From an uncultured Collinsella sp. (lineage in GTDB: Bacteria; Actinomycetota; Coriobacteriia; Coriobacteriales; Coriobacteriaceae), in the NCBI GenBank assembly GCA_900549245.1, contig URNQ01000011.1, positions 1-23,380 of the forward strand: a stretch of 23,380 nt of DNA. Direction: 5' to 3'. The notes beneath the pieces are model-generated. The model had not been told where the DNA came from and searched no databases. It worked only from the letters and a program-made list of their open reading frames with translations. Position numbers and translations under genes: made by a program. Position 1 is the stretch's first letter, and each line of letters starts with the position of its first letter. This document shows positions 6,762 through 14,931 of this stretch, piece by piece.

Positions 6762-7637
6762 ATGACGGCTGCTGCGGCTGTGGAGCCCACGGAGCTTGAA
6801 GAACTCATGGAAGCGCAGGCCGAGGCCGCGCATGAGCGCGAGGTTGGGGACGCGACTCGCCCCACGGCAGAGGATCTTGCCGTCTCGCCGACGCGCATCG
6901 ATGTCGAGGGCCTCGACCTGTTCTATGGCGACCACCATGCGCTCAAGGACGTGAATATCAAGATCCGCGACAAGCAGATCACCTCGTTCATCGGGCCTTC
7001 GGGCTGCGGAAAGTCTACGTTGCTGCGCTGCTTTAACCGCATGAACGACGGCATCAAGGATTGCCGCATTGAGGGCAAGATTGCGCTCGATGGCCAAGAT
7101 ATCCTGGGCGATTACGACATCTGCCGTTTGCGCCAGCGCGTGGGCATGGTGTTCCAGCGCCCCAACCCGTTTCCCATGAGCATCTACGACAACGTCGCCT
7201 ACGGTCCTCGCGGTATGGGCGTGCGCGACCGCGCCGTGCTCGATGAGCTGGTCGAGGACTCCCTTCGTCGCGCTGCGCTATGGGATGAGGTCAAGGACAA
7301 GCTCAAGGAGTCGGGCCTGGGTCTTTCGGGCGGTCAGCAGCAACGCCTGTGCATCGCCCGCGCACTTGCCGTGCAGCCCGACATTCTGCTGATGGACGAG
7401 CCGACCTCGGCACTCGACCCTGTGTCGACGTTGGTGGTGGAGCAGCTGGCCTGCGAGCTCAAGGAGACCTGCACGCTGGTGGTCGTGACGCACAACATGC
7501 AGCAGGCCGCGCGTATTTCCGATTCGGTTGCGTTCTTTTTGCTGGGTGAGCTGGTGGAGCACGCGCCCACCGCGCAACTCTTCAAGAATCCGTCCGATCC
7601 GCGCACCGCGGATTATTTGACGGGGCGTTTTGGCTGA
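6762..7637 (+). CDS. pstB: Phosphate ABC transporter ATP-binding protein PstB
   Basis: This 291-residue cytoplasmic ATPase powers the high-affinity phosphate importer PstSCAB. It has Walker [10 protein letters not shown] (78-86), a Q-loop in the PstB-typical [20 protein letters not shown] (129-148), signature LSGGQQQR (188-195), Walker [13 protein letters not shown] (208-219) and switch His244. I start at ATG 6762 because GGAGGT (6749-6754) is correctly spaced for it and not for the ATG at 6747. Residues 1-42 are an extra Glu/Ala-rich N-terminal tail not needed for the ABC fold. The permease and binding-protein genes are not adjacent; the upstream neighbour is a VanS-like kinase. A PhoB/PhoR-like pair follows 63 bases downstream, in keeping with phosphate control. 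Confidence 0.95.
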   Translation: MTAAAAVEPTELEELMEAQAEAAHEREVGDATRPTAEDLAVSPTRIDVEGLDLFYGDHHALKDVNIKIRDKQITSFIGPSGCGKSTLLRCFNRMNDGIKDCRIEGKIALDGQDILGDYDICRLRQRVGMVFQRPNPFPMSIYDNVAYGPRGMGVRDRAVLDELVEDSLRRAALWDEVKDKLKESGLGLSGGQQQRLCIARALAVQPDILLMDEPTSALDPVSTLVVEQLACELKETCTLVVVTHNMQQAARISDSVAFFLLGELVEHAPTAQLFKNPSDPRTADYLTGRFG

Positions 7638-7700
7638 CGCTGTCTTTTACAGTGCCTTTAGGGTTAAGATGCGGTCATATCGGCCGCAAAGGGGTTCAAC

Positions 7701-8429
7701 ATGATCTATTACGTCGAGGACGATGACAACATCAGGGATTTGACAGTCTACGCGCTGCGCAAGCAGGGAATCGAGGCCGAGGGCTTTTCGTGCGATGGCG
7801 AGTTTAAAGCTGCCGTGGCGCGACGGGTGCCCGATGCTGTGCTGCTCGATATCATGCTGCCCGACACCGATGGCTTGGCGATTATGCGTCGTCTGCGTGC
7901 CGATCGCCTGACGGCGACGGTGCCCATCATGATGCTTACCGCCAAGGACACCGAACTCGACAAGGTGATGGCGCTCGATGGCGGTGCCGACGATTACCTG
8001 ACTAAGCCGTTTTCGCTCATGGAGCTTGCGAGCCGCTGCCGCGCACTGCTGCGTCGCGGCGGCATGGTCAAGCAGGCGAGCGATGTGCTCAGCGTGGGCG
8101 ACATCGTGCTTTCGCCCAGCCATCGCGAGGTGACCGTTGCCGGCGAGCCGCTTAAGCTCACCCTGCGCGAGTTTGACCTGCTCGAGTACCTCATGCGCAA
8201 GCCCGGCGTGGTCTTTACCCGCGAGTCGTTGCTGCAGAGCGTGTGGGGCTGGGACTTCGACGGCGGTTCGCGCACCGTTGACGTGCACGTGCAGACGCTT
8301 CGCCAAAAACTGGGCGAGCATGCTAGCGCCATCGAGACCGTGCGCGGCGTGGGTTATCGCCTAGCCGAGCCTTTTGCCGGTGATGGTGCCGAAGGCGACG
8401 ACACCGCGGCCACCGCATCGGAGGAGTAA
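7701..8429 (+). CDS. PhoB/PhoP-like response regulator
   Basis: This 242-residue OmpR-family regulator has a receiver domain with acidic residues at 7-9, phospho-acceptor D50 (VLLDIMLPD), conserved T (MMLTAKD) and K (LTKPFS). A winged-helix output domain runs over about 130-228 (LTLREFDLLEYL, RTVDVHVQTLRQKL, RGVGYRL), and a short acidic/Ala tail follows. The SD AAAGGGG (7688-7694) precedes the ATG. Its kinase starts 3 bases after its stop. Placement behind pstB suggests control of phosphate-starvation genes; the phosphate link is inferred from context, since the sequence alone shows only the OmpR family. Confidence 0.9.
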   Translation: MIYYVEDDDNIRDLTVYALRKQGIEAEGFSCDGEFKAAVARRVPDAVLLDIMLPDTDGLAIMRRLRADRLTATVPIMMLTAKDTELDKVMALDGGADDYLTKPFSLMELASRCRALLRRGGMVKQASDVLSVGDIVLSPSHREVTVAGEPLKLTLREFDLLEYLMRKPGVVFTRESLLQSVWGWDFDGGSRTVDVHVQTLRQKLGEHASAIETVRGVGYRLAEPFAGDGAEGDDTAATASEE

Positions 8430-8432
8430 CCC

Positions 8433-9857
8433 GTGGTCTTTGCCCCCCAGGGAAAACATACGCTGTCGCACCGCGTTTTTGTGACGATCTTTGTCTGCGC
8501 CATGGCGGTTATCGTGGCGTTTACGGTGCTGGGTGCGTTCTTTGTGCAAAACACTTTGGCGGATGCCACGAGTGCCAATCTGGCGCAGGAAACTGAGCTC
8601 ATTGCTGCCGCCCTCGACGAGCAGCAGGAGCCCATTCCGTTCTTGCGAAGCCTCGATCGCGAGGATCTTCGTATCACGCTGATCAATAAGGACGGATCTG
8701 TTGCCTACGACAACGAGGCGTCGCCTTCCACACTGCCCAACCATGGCGATCGCCCCGAGGTCATCGAGGCCTTTGAGAGTGGTTCGGGTTCCGCGGAACG
8801 CGCAAGCTCTACACTCGACGAGATTATGCTGTATCGCGCCGTCACCCTTGATAGCGGCCAGGTCGTCCGCTTGGCGCAGGCCCAGCCTGGTGTTGCGGCG
8901 ATTTTGCTGTCGATGCTGGCGCCGATGCTGCTTATCGCAGCAGCGGGTGCGGTACTCTCGTTTTTTATGGCGCGCCGTGAGTCCCGTGCCATCATCGCGC
9001 CGTTGCAAGAGGTGGATTTGGATCACCCACGCCGTAGCTATGAGCACGCCTATGCCGAGATGGTCCCCATGCTTGAGCGTATCGAGTCGCAGCGCCAGGA
9101 ACTCAAGCGCCAAATGGCGGTGCTAGCGGACAACGACCGTATGCGCCGCGAGTTCACGGCGAATATCACTCATGAGCTCAAGACGCCGCTTACGGCGATT
9201 TCGGGCTATGCCGAGCTCATCGCAAACGGCATGGTCGAGGGCGAGGGCGACCTGCGCAACTTTGGCGGTCGCATCTATCGCGAGGCGGGCCGCTTGGCAG
9301 CGCTTGTCAACGACATCCTTACGCTGTCTAACTTGGACGAGGCCGAGCGTGCGACTGAGGGCGAGGCGGTGCCCATTGGGTCCACGGAGCCTATTGAGCT
9401 CTCGCGTGCGATCTACGCGGTTGAGCAGCGTCTTGAACAGGTCGCCCGTCAAGCGAATGTGACGATAAGTCATGAGACCAAGTCTGTGGTCATCGAAGGC
9501 GTGTCGCGCTTGGTCGACGAGCTCATCTATAATCTGGCAAGTAACGCCATCCGCTACAATCGGCCCGGCGGTACGGTTACGCTGCAGTGCGGCCCCAACG
9601 ACGAAGGCCATCCGTTCCTCGCTGTCGCCGACACGGGAATCGGTATCGCGCCTGAAGAACAGGGCAAGGTATTTGAGCGGTTTTATCGCGTGGACAAGAG
9701 TAGGTCCAAGGCACGCGGCGGAACCGGCCTGGGGCTTGCCATTGTCAAGCATGCGGCCCTGTATCACCACGCCACGCTCGATCTGTCGAGCGAGTTGGGC
9801 GTGGGAACCACCATTACGGTGACGTTTCCCATACAGCAGGACGAGCCATTCGCATAG
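8433..9857 (+). CDS. PhoR-like sensor histidine kinase
   Basis: This 474-residue kinase has two transmembrane helices (about 15-38 and 156-180) around a ~115-residue extracytoplasmic sensor region. The phospho-acceptor H247 lies in FTANITHELKTPLTAISGY, and the ATPase domain has an N-box (LIYNLASNAIRYN), G1 DTGIGIAPEE, F-box FERFYRVD and G2 GGTGLGLAIVKH. GTG start at 8433 with SD GGAGGAG (8420-8426) inside the end of the regulator gene; the two genes are certainly cotranscribed. The set pstB-regulator-kinase parallels pst-pho clusters, making inorganic phosphate the likely signal. A strong terminator follows. Confidence 0.92.
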   Translation: MVFAPQGKHTLSHRVFVTIFVCAMAVIVAFTVLGAFFVQNTLADATSANLAQETELIAAALDEQQEPIPFLRSLDREDLRITLINKDGSVAYDNEASPSTLPNHGDRPEVIEAFESGSGSAERASSTLDEIMLYRAVTLDSGQVVRLAQAQPGVAAILLSMLAPMLLIAAAGAVLSFFMARRESRAIIAPLQEVDLDHPRRSYEHAYAEMVPMLERIESQRQELKRQMAVLADNDRMRREFTANITHELKTPLTAISGYAELIANGMVEGEGDLRNFGGRIYREAGRLAALVNDILTLSNLDEAERATEGEAVPIGSTEPIELSRAIYAVEQRLEQVARQANVTISHETKSVVIEGVSRLVDELIYNLASNAIRYNRPGGTVTLQCGPNDEGHPFLAVADTGIGIAPEEQGKVFERFYRVDKSRSKARGGTGLGLAIVKHAALYHHATLDLSSELGVGTTITVTFPIQQDEPFA

Positions 9858-9882
9858 CGATACAACATAGATATTGATGTAG

Positions 9883-9917
9883 ACGCCGCATTTGACTTTC
9901 GGGTGCGGCGTTGTTGT
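9883..9917 (+). terminator. Intrinsic terminator after the PhoR-like gene
   Basis: A perfect 8-bp stem (ACGCCGCA 9883-9890 with TGCGGCGT 9904-9911) has a 13-base loop and is followed by the T-rich TGTTGTG. It starts 26 bases after the kinase stop codon. Confidence 0.7.
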
Positions 9918-9981
9918 GCAATTTTACGATTGCTTCCGACATTTTTACAGGAGAGCCTGTTTCTTATGTATAGAGTTTGGT

Positions 9982-10010
9982 CTCGGTAAAAAGATGCGAT
10001 AACATACGGA
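9982..10010 (+). promoter_or_regulatory. Candidate promoter of the tyrosine-kinase module
   Basis: In the ~190-base gap before the Wzz-like gene, TTGGTC is followed after 17 bases by TAACAT (4 of 6 matches each; about 9980-10010). A short inverted repeat ACAGG-AGAG-CCTGT lies upstream near 9947-9960 and could be a regulator site. Weak evidence, position only approximate. Confidence 0.3.
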
Positions 10011-10052
10011 CAGTTTTGTCAATCCGAACTGGGGAAATGAAAGGCAAGCTGC

Positions 10053-10709
10053 ATGACCCTTCTCGAACTGTTCCAGCTGCTGAAGAAGCACCTCAAGCTG
10101 GTCATCACCCTTCCGGTGGTCTGCGCGATCGCCATGGGTATCGTGTCCTTCGTTGCGATGGACAACACCTATACCGCGACGACGAGCATGTACATTCTCG
10201 CCAAGACCGACGATAGCGGTCAGATGAGCTACAACGATCTCTCGGCGAGCCAGATGCTTTCCAACGATATCGCCACGCTGCTGGATAGCGATAGCGTTAA
10301 GAGCGGCGCCGCCAAAGAACTGGGCCTCACCGATCTGGATGACTACAAGGTGTCTGTTTCCTCCGAGACCACCACGCGTGTCATTACGCTTTCGGTTACC
10401 GGCACCGATGCCAAGGAGACGGCTGAGGTCGCAAAGGCCATTGCCAGCTCGGTGAGTACGGTCGCTCAGAACGTCGGCGCTGCCCAGAGCATCAACGTTA
10501 TCGACGAGGCTAAGACCCCCGAAGCCCCCAGCGGCCCCAAGCGCACGCTGTATATTGCCGTCGCGTTCCTCGCCGGTATCTTTATCGCAGTTGCCTATGT
10601 CGTTTTGGCAGACATGCTCAATACCCGCATCCGCGGTGCCGAAGAGGCAGAAGAGCTCCTGGGTATTCCCGTTGTTGGCCGAATTCCGGCTATGAAAGGT
10701 GGTAAATAG
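10053..10709 (+). CDS. Wzz/CapA-type polysaccharide co-polymerase, tyrosine-kinase activator
   Basis: This 218-residue membrane protein has TM helices at about 14-36 and 166-190 with a mainly extracytoplasmic loop between. This is the Wzz-like architecture of Gram-positive CapA/YwqC/CpsC proteins, which set polymer chain length and activate the partner BY-kinase through the cytoplasmic C-terminus. A proline-containing stretch before TM2 (EAPSGPKRTLYIAVAF) and the short cytoplasmic tail ending LLGIPVVGRIP are typical. The tyrosine-kinase gene begins 2 bases after the stop. The RBS is modest (AAAGG before the ATG). Confidence 0.88.
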   Translation: MTLLELFQLLKKHLKLVITLPVVCAIAMGIVSFVAMDNTYTATTSMYILAKTDDSGQMSYNDLSASQMLSNDIATLLDSDSVKSGAAKELGLTDLDDYKVSVSSETTTRVITLSVTGTDAKETAEVAKAIASSVSTVAQNVGAAQSINVIDEAKTPEAPSGPKRTLYIAVAFLAGIFIAVAYVVLADMLNTRIRGAEEAEELLGIPVVGRIPAMKGGK

Positions 10710-10711
10710 GC

Positions 10712-11449
10712 ATGGCTAAGGCAAAGAACACCGATAAGCTCGTTGTACAGAATGCCGCCAAGACCCTTCTGGCCAACATCCGCTTTGCGAGCGTGGACGA
10801 CCCCATTCGCACCATCACCGTTACCTCCTCGATTCCCAACGAGGGCAAGTCTACGGTTTCCATTAACCTTGCTCAGGCAATCGCCACGAGCGGCAAGTCC
10901 GTGCTCCTGGTCGAGGCCGATATGCGCCGCAGGTCCCTTTCCGATATGCTCGGCGTTCGTTCGCGCGGCGGACTCTATGCGGTCCTTTCCGAGCAGATCT
11001 CCATTGACCAGGCAATTGTCGAGACGGGTCAGAAGAACTTCTACTTCCTCGATGCCGAGCCGCACATTCCCAATCCTGCCGACATCATCGTCTCCCATCG
11101 CTTTGCCAAGCTGGTCAAGGCGCTGTCTGCTAAGTTCCAGTACGTCATCTTCGATGCTCCTCCGGTCGGCACCTTCATCGATGCTGCCGAGATTGCCAGC
11201 CTGACCGACGGCGCGCTGTTCGTGGTGCGCGAGGACTTTACCAAGCGCGAAGAGGCGCTCAACGCTATCGCCCAGCTTAAGAAGTCCGAGAAGGTCAAGC
11301 TCATCGGTACCGTCATGAATTACTGTGAGACCGAGACCAGCGAGTACTACTATTCTTACTACACCAAGGACGGTAAGAAGGTTAAGAAGGGCTCCGACGA
11401 TCAGGGCACTTCCAAAAAGGGCATCTTCACCAACCGAGCAAACGTTTAG
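10712..11449 (+). CDS. BY-kinase: CpsD/CapB/YwqD-type tyrosine autokinase
   Basis: This 245-residue bacterial tyrosine kinase of the P-loop ATPase (MinD/ParA-like) superfamily has Walker A SIPNEGKST (40-48), Walker A' LLVEADMRR (65-73) and Walker B VIFDAPP (145-151). A C-terminal tyrosine cluster, EYYYSYYTK (211-219), is the site of trans-autophosphorylation in this family. It works with the membrane activator encoded immediately upstream and normally regulates capsule or exopolysaccharide assembly. The SD AAAGGTGG lies in the end of the previous gene. The Lys-rich tail after the tyrosines (KKVKKG, KKG) is longer than the minimal cluster. Confidence 0.92.
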   Translation: MAKAKNTDKLVVQNAAKTLLANIRFASVDDPIRTITVTSSIPNEGKSTVSINLAQAIATSGKSVLLVEADMRRRSLSDMLGVRSRGGLYAVLSEQISIDQAIVETGQKNFYFLDAEPHIPNPADIIVSHRFAKLVKALSAKFQYVIFDAPPVGTFIDAAEIASLTDGALFVVREDFTKREEALNAIAQLKKSEKVKLIGTVMNYCETETSEYYYSYYTKDGKKVKKGSDDQGTSKKGIFTNRANV

Positions 11450-11466
11450 TTGATTAAGGCTGACCT

Positions 11467-12117
11467 ATGCGTGACATTCATTGCCATATCTTGCCGGGTG
11501 TAGACGACGGCGCCGCCGATCTCGAAGAGAGCTTGGCGATGCTCGAGGCTGCCAAGCGGGCCGGTGTAACCAGAATCGTTTGCACTCCTCACTGCCGTGA
11601 TCCCTATTTTGATTACGACAAGATGTGGGATGCCTTTGAGCTGCTGCGCGATAACGCTGACGGTTTTCCGCTCCAGATGGGCTTCGAGGTCAACCATCGA
11701 AAGCTCGTTGAGCTTGGTATCGATGCCGCGGATCACTTGCATTTCGATGGGACCAACGAGTTTCTGCTCGAGCTTTCGACTCATGCCGATGCGTATGCGT
11801 TTAGAGAGTACGAGAACACGATTTACGATTTGCAGTGCCGTGGCTACCAGGTGATCATCGCTCATCCTGAGCGCTATCGTGCGGTTCAAAAGGATGTAAG
11901 CGTGGCGGAGCGCCTGGTCGATATGGGCTGCAAGCTGCAGGCTTCGGCGGACTTTATTGCCGGCGGTCGCTTTGGTCGCGAGAAAAAGCCGGCACAGCGC
12001 CTGTTTGATCAGAACCTGTACAGCTTCATCGCGAGTGATGCCCATAACGTGGATCATTACGACTGCCTGGCGAAGGCTCGCGCGAAGTTTAGCGTGCGCG
12101 GAGCTCATTTTCGCTAA
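11467..12117 (+). CDS. PHP-type protein tyrosine phosphatase (CpsB/YwqE family)
   Basis: This 216-residue metal-dependent phosphatase opposes the BY-kinase. The N-terminal DIHCHILPGVDDGA (3-16) supplies His5/His7 and Asp13 metal ligands. Further ligands are visible as TPHC (His42), AHPERY (His133) and SDAHN (Asp191/His193). Its place directly after the kinase gene (17-base gap) completes the activator-kinase-phosphatase triad. The RBS is weak (TAAGG), so expression may be coupled to the kinase gene. Confidence 0.92.
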   Translation: MRDIHCHILPGVDDGAADLEESLAMLEAAKRAGVTRIVCTPHCRDPYFDYDKMWDAFELLRDNADGFPLQMGFEVNHRKLVELGIDAADHLHFDGTNEFLLELSTHADAYAFREYENTIYDLQCRGYQVIIAHPERYRAVQKDVSVAERLVDMGCKLQASADFIAGGRFGREKKPAQRLFDQNLYSFIASDAHNVDHYDCLAKARAKFSVRGAHFR

Positions 12118-12156
12118 AATCTGTCCCTAACGTTCGCATTGAATGAAAGGGCAGCC

Positions 12157-12657
12157 ATGGATATCCAACTTAAGACGGGATGCTTTGATGACGCGGCGTT
12201 GGTGCGCCGCGTCGTTTTTATGGACGAGCAGGGCTACGAGAATGAGTTTGACGCTATCGACGAGGATCCGAACTGCATCCATGTGACGCTCTATGTAGAC
12301 GGTGAGCTTGCCGGTTGCTCGCGCGTGTTTCCCGAAGAGCTTGAGCGCGCGGCTGACGCAGAGGCTCCGGTGTCGCCGGCGTGCGAGATGGGCGAAGGCG
12401 TTGCGGCAGGGGAGACCTTCATTATGGGACGCGTCGCGGTGTTGCCCTCGATGCGTCGTCGTGGTCTGGCAAGCAAAATTGTGGAGGCCAGTGATACGTG
12501 CGCGCGTGATGCCGGCGCCAGGCTCATTAAGCTGCATGCGCAGGAATACGTGCTGCCGCTCTATGCCAAGGCGGGCTACGCGCAGATTGCCCCGGTGGAC
12601 TACGAAGACGAGGGCCAGCCCCATGCTTGGATGGCCAAATGCGTAGATGGCAGATAG
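12157..12657 (+). CDS. GNAT-family N-acetyltransferase
   Basis: This 166-residue protein has the acetyl-CoA binding signature VAVLPSMRRRGLASKIV (93-109; R100-x-x-G-x-A loop) and the downstream motif LHAQEYVLPLYAKAGY (127-141) of small ElaA/YjcF-like acetyltransferases. The substrate cannot be deduced. I start at ATG 12157, spaced correctly after AAAGGG (12146-12151); the frame opens earlier at a TTG (12139). It is 39 bases downstream of the phosphatase gene with no terminator visible, so cotranscription is possible although function looks unrelated. A GGGACGTTCC repeat starts at its stop codon. Confidence 0.88.
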   Translation: MDIQLKTGCFDDAALVRRVVFMDEQGYENEFDAIDEDPNCIHVTLYVDGELAGCSRVFPEELERAADAEAPVSPACEMGEGVAAGETFIMGRVAVLPSMRRRGLASKIVEASDTCARDAGARLIKLHAQEYVLPLYAKAGYAQIAPVDYEDEGQPHAWMAKCVDGR

Positions 12658-12695
12658 GGACGTTCCTTTCCTGTCGGCAGTCGGGGACACTCCTT
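12657..12695 (+). repeat. Degenerate GGGACGTTC-type repeat
   Basis: GGGACGTTCCTTTCC (12657-12671) is followed by GGGGACACTCCTT (12683-12695). Both resemble the GTTGGGGACGTTCTT unit of the cluster at 15087-15170. The first copy overlaps the last base of the acetyltransferase stop codon. Confidence 0.55.
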
Positions 12696-12767
12696 GGCAA
12701 TTGGCGCATCAGAGCGTTTGGACATACAGTTTTTCGATTCCGTATGTATATATGCGCGCTAATGGGT

Positions 12768-12773
12768 TATAAA
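12768..12773 (+). promoter_or_regulatory. Putative -10 element of htpG
   Basis: TATAAA within TTATAAAAT sits about 90 bases before the htpG ATG in an AT-rich patch (12735-12778). No clear -35 is visible at 16-18 bases. No CIRCE or HAIR heat-shock operator was found. Confidence 0.35.
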
Positions 12774-12804
12774 ATCTAAGTCTGAACATAGCAGGTCTGT
12801 AATG

Positions 12805-12829
12805 CGGCTCGGGCAACCGGGCCGTTTTT
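12805..12829 (+). terminator. Terminator-like hairpin in the htpG leader
   Basis: CGGCTCGG (12805-12812) pairs with CCGGGCCG (12817-12824, one T-G pair) around a GCAA loop, followed by TTTTT. Only 30 bases separate it from the htpG ATG, which leaves no room for a promoter behind it. Any htpG transcript initiated upstream must therefore pass through it. It could end upstream readthrough or act as an attenuator. Confidence 0.7.
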
Positions 12830-12859
12830 GCGGGCAGGGGTAGCGCGAAAGGACTGCAC

Positions 12860-14884
12860 ATGCGTCAATTTAAGACCGAGAGCAAAAAACTGCTCGACCT
12901 CATGATCAACTCCATCTACACCAATAAGGAAATCTTCCTGCGCGAGCTTATCTCCAACGCGAGCGATGCCGTCGACAAGCTCAACTTTAAGAGCCTTCAG
13001 GATCCGAGTGTCAAGCTCGACCAGGGCGACTTGGCCATCCGTGTTTCCTTTGATAAGGACGCCCGCACCATCACTATTTCGGATAACGGTATCGGCATGA
13101 CCGCCGAGGAGCTCGAGCGCAACCTGGGCACCATCGCCCATTCCGGCTCCGAGGAGTTTAAGACCGAGAACGCCGAGCAGCAGGGTTCCGATGTCGACAT
13201 CATCGGTCAGTTTGGCGTGGGTTTCTACTCCGCCTTTATGGTCGCCAGCCACGTGAAGGTCGTCAGCCGCGCTTATGGCGAGGATACCGCCCACGTTTGG
13301 GAGTCCGACGGCCTTGAGGGCTACACCATCGAGGATGGCGAGCGTGCTGAGCACGGTACCGATGTCATCCTGACGCTGCGCGAGAACGAGAAGCTCGATG
13401 CCGATGGCGAGGCCGAGACCTACGATCGCTTCCTGACCGAGTGGGGCCTCAAGAGCCTGATTCAGCAGTACAGCAACTATGTGCGCTACCCGATCCAGAT
13501 GATGGTGAGCAAGAGTCGCCAGAAGCCCAAGCCCGAGGACGCCGGCGACGACTATAAGCCCGAGTACGAGGACTATCAGGAGCTCGAGACCATCAACTCC
13601 ATGACGCCGATCTGGAAAAAGCGCAGCTCCGACGTTGAGCAGAAGGATTACAACGAGTTCTATAAGTCCACGTTCCACGACTTTGACGATCCCGCGCGCA
13701 CTATCAGCTTCCATGCCGAGGGTACGCTTGAGTACGATGCACTGCTGTTTGTGCCGGGTCGCGCCCCGTTCGATCTGTACAGCAAGGACTACGAGAAGGG
13801 CCTGGCGCTCTACAGCTCCAACGTGCTGATTATGGAGAAGTGCGACGACCTGCTGCCCGACTACTACAACTTTGTGCGCGGTGTTGTGGACTCTGCCGAC
13901 GTGACGCTCAATATTTCGCGTGAGACGCTGCAGCAGAACCGTCAGCTCAAGGCCATTGCCAAGCGTGTGGAGAAGAAGATTACCGCCGATCTCGAGGACA
14001 TGCGCGACAACGACCGCGAGGCATACGAGAAGTTCTTTGAGAATTTTGGTCGCGGTCTTAAGTACGGCATCTACTCGAGCTACGGCATGAAGGCCGACGA
14101 GCTCGCCGACCTGCTGTTGTTCTGGTCTGCCAAGGAGCAGAAGATGATCACCCTTGCCGAGTATGCCAAGGGCATGCCCGAGGGCCAGAAGGCAATCTAC
14201 TATGCCGCCGGCGATTCGCGCGAGCGTCTGGCCAAGATGCCCGTCGTGAAGGGCGTGCTCGACCGCGGCTACGATGTACTGCTGCTGACGCAGGACGTGG
14301 ATGAGTTCACCTTCCAGGCCATGCGTGAGTACGTGGCTGCCGATATGCCCAAGGTCTACGAGGATGACGCTGCTCGCGAGGCTGCCGAGAAGGCAGTTGC
14401 CGATGGTGCCGAGCCTGAGGTCGAAGATCGTCACCTGGAGCTTAAGAACGTTGCCACCGGCGATCTTGACTTGGCGACCGATGACGAGAAGAAGGAGGCC
14501 GAGGACGCCACCAAGGAGAACGAGGACCTCTTTAACGCCATGAAGGAGGCGCTCGGCGACAAGGTCGAGAAGGTTGCCGTCTCCGCGCGCCTGACCGATG
14601 CCCCCGCCTGCATTACCACCGAGGGCCCGCTTTCGCTCGAGATGGAGAAGGTGCTCCAGAAGGGTCCCGAGGGTACGCCCGACGGTAGGCCCAAGAGCCA
14701 GCGCGTACTCGAGCTCAACGCCAAGCACCCGGTCTTCGCCAAGCTCGTCGCTGCCCAGAAGGCGGGCGACGCCGACAAGATTAAGCAGTACTCCGGCCTG
14801 CTCTACGACCAGGCCCTGCTCGTCGAGGGCATCCTCCCCGAGGACCCCGTAGCCTTCGCGGCAGCTGTTTGTAACTTGATGTAG
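12860..14884 (+). CDS. htpG: Molecular chaperone HtpG (Hsp90)
   Basis: This 674-residue cytosolic ATP-dependent chaperone has an N-terminal GHKL ATPase domain with LRELISNASDAVDK (27-40, catalytic Glu29 and Asn33), DNGIGM (75-80) and GQFGVGFYSAF (116-126). The middle domain follows, with the conserved IWKKR and VRGVVDSADVTLNISRETLQ segments. The C-terminal dimerisation domain has no MEEVD tail, as expected in bacteria. It is somewhat longer than typical bacterial HtpG (around 620-640 residues as I recall), with acidic insertions such as PEDAGDDYKPEYEDYQ and an EDAT-KENEDL stretch. ATG start with AAAGGA a few bases upstream. The gene has its own leader with a terminator-like hairpin. Confidence 0.97.
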   Translation: MRQFKTESKKLLDLMINSIYTNKEIFLRELISNASDAVDKLNFKSLQDPSVKLDQGDLAIRVSFDKDARTITISDNGIGMTAEELERNLGTIAHSGSEEFKTENAEQQGSDVDIIGQFGVGFYSAFMVASHVKVVSRAYGEDTAHVWESDGLEGYTIEDGERAEHGTDVILTLRENEKLDADGEAETYDRFLTEWGLKSLIQQYSNYVRYPIQMMVSKSRQKPKPEDAGDDYKPEYEDYQELETINSMTPIWKKRSSDVEQKDYNEFYKSTFHDFDDPARTISFHAEGTLEYDALLFVPGRAPFDLYSKDYEKGLALYSSNVLIMEKCDDLLPDYYNFVRGVVDSADVTLNISRETLQQNRQLKAIAKRVEKKITADLEDMRDNDREAYEKFFENFGRGLKYGIYSSYGMKADELADLLLFWSAKEQKMITLAEYAKGMPEGQKAIYYAAGDSRERLAKMPVVKGVLDRGYDVLLLTQDVDEFTFQAMREYVAADMPKVYEDDAAREAAEKAVADGAEPEVEDRHLELKNVATGDLDLATDDEKKEAEDATKENEDLFNAMKEALGDKVEKVAVSARLTDAPACITTEGPLSLEMEKVLQKGPEGTPDGRPKSQRVLELNAKHPVFAKLVAAQKAGDADKIKQYSGLLYDQALLVEGILPEDPVAFAAAVCNLM

Positions 14885-14891
14885 TTAGCAA

Positions 14892-14918
14892 GTTACGCGG
14901 TTCTACGAACCGCGTAAC
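14892..14918. repeat. Perfect 12-bp palindrome after htpG
   Basis: GTTACGCGGTTC (14892-14903) and GAACCGCGTAAC (14907-14918) are exact inverted copies around TAC. The element lies 8 bases past the htpG stop. It has no T-run, so it is not a classical terminator but would stabilise a 3' end. Confidence 0.75.
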
Positions 14919-14931
14919 GGCTCGACGCTGC

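Noticed and set aside
9977..10216. 79-residue frame overlapping the start of the Wzz-like gene
   Set aside because: It is in a different frame from the clear CapA-type protein and has no recognisable features.
12696..12859. CIRCE or HAIR heat-shock operator before htpG
   Set aside because: Neither TTAGCACTC-N9-GAGTGCTAA nor CTTGAGT-N7-ACTCAAG nor a near variant occurs there.
12776..14728. 650-residue open frame on the minus strand, opposite htpG
   Set aside because: It mirrors htpG, whose protein is unmistakable. High-GC coding sequence leaves long antisense frames; the translation is low-complexity Leu/Val/Gly without domains.
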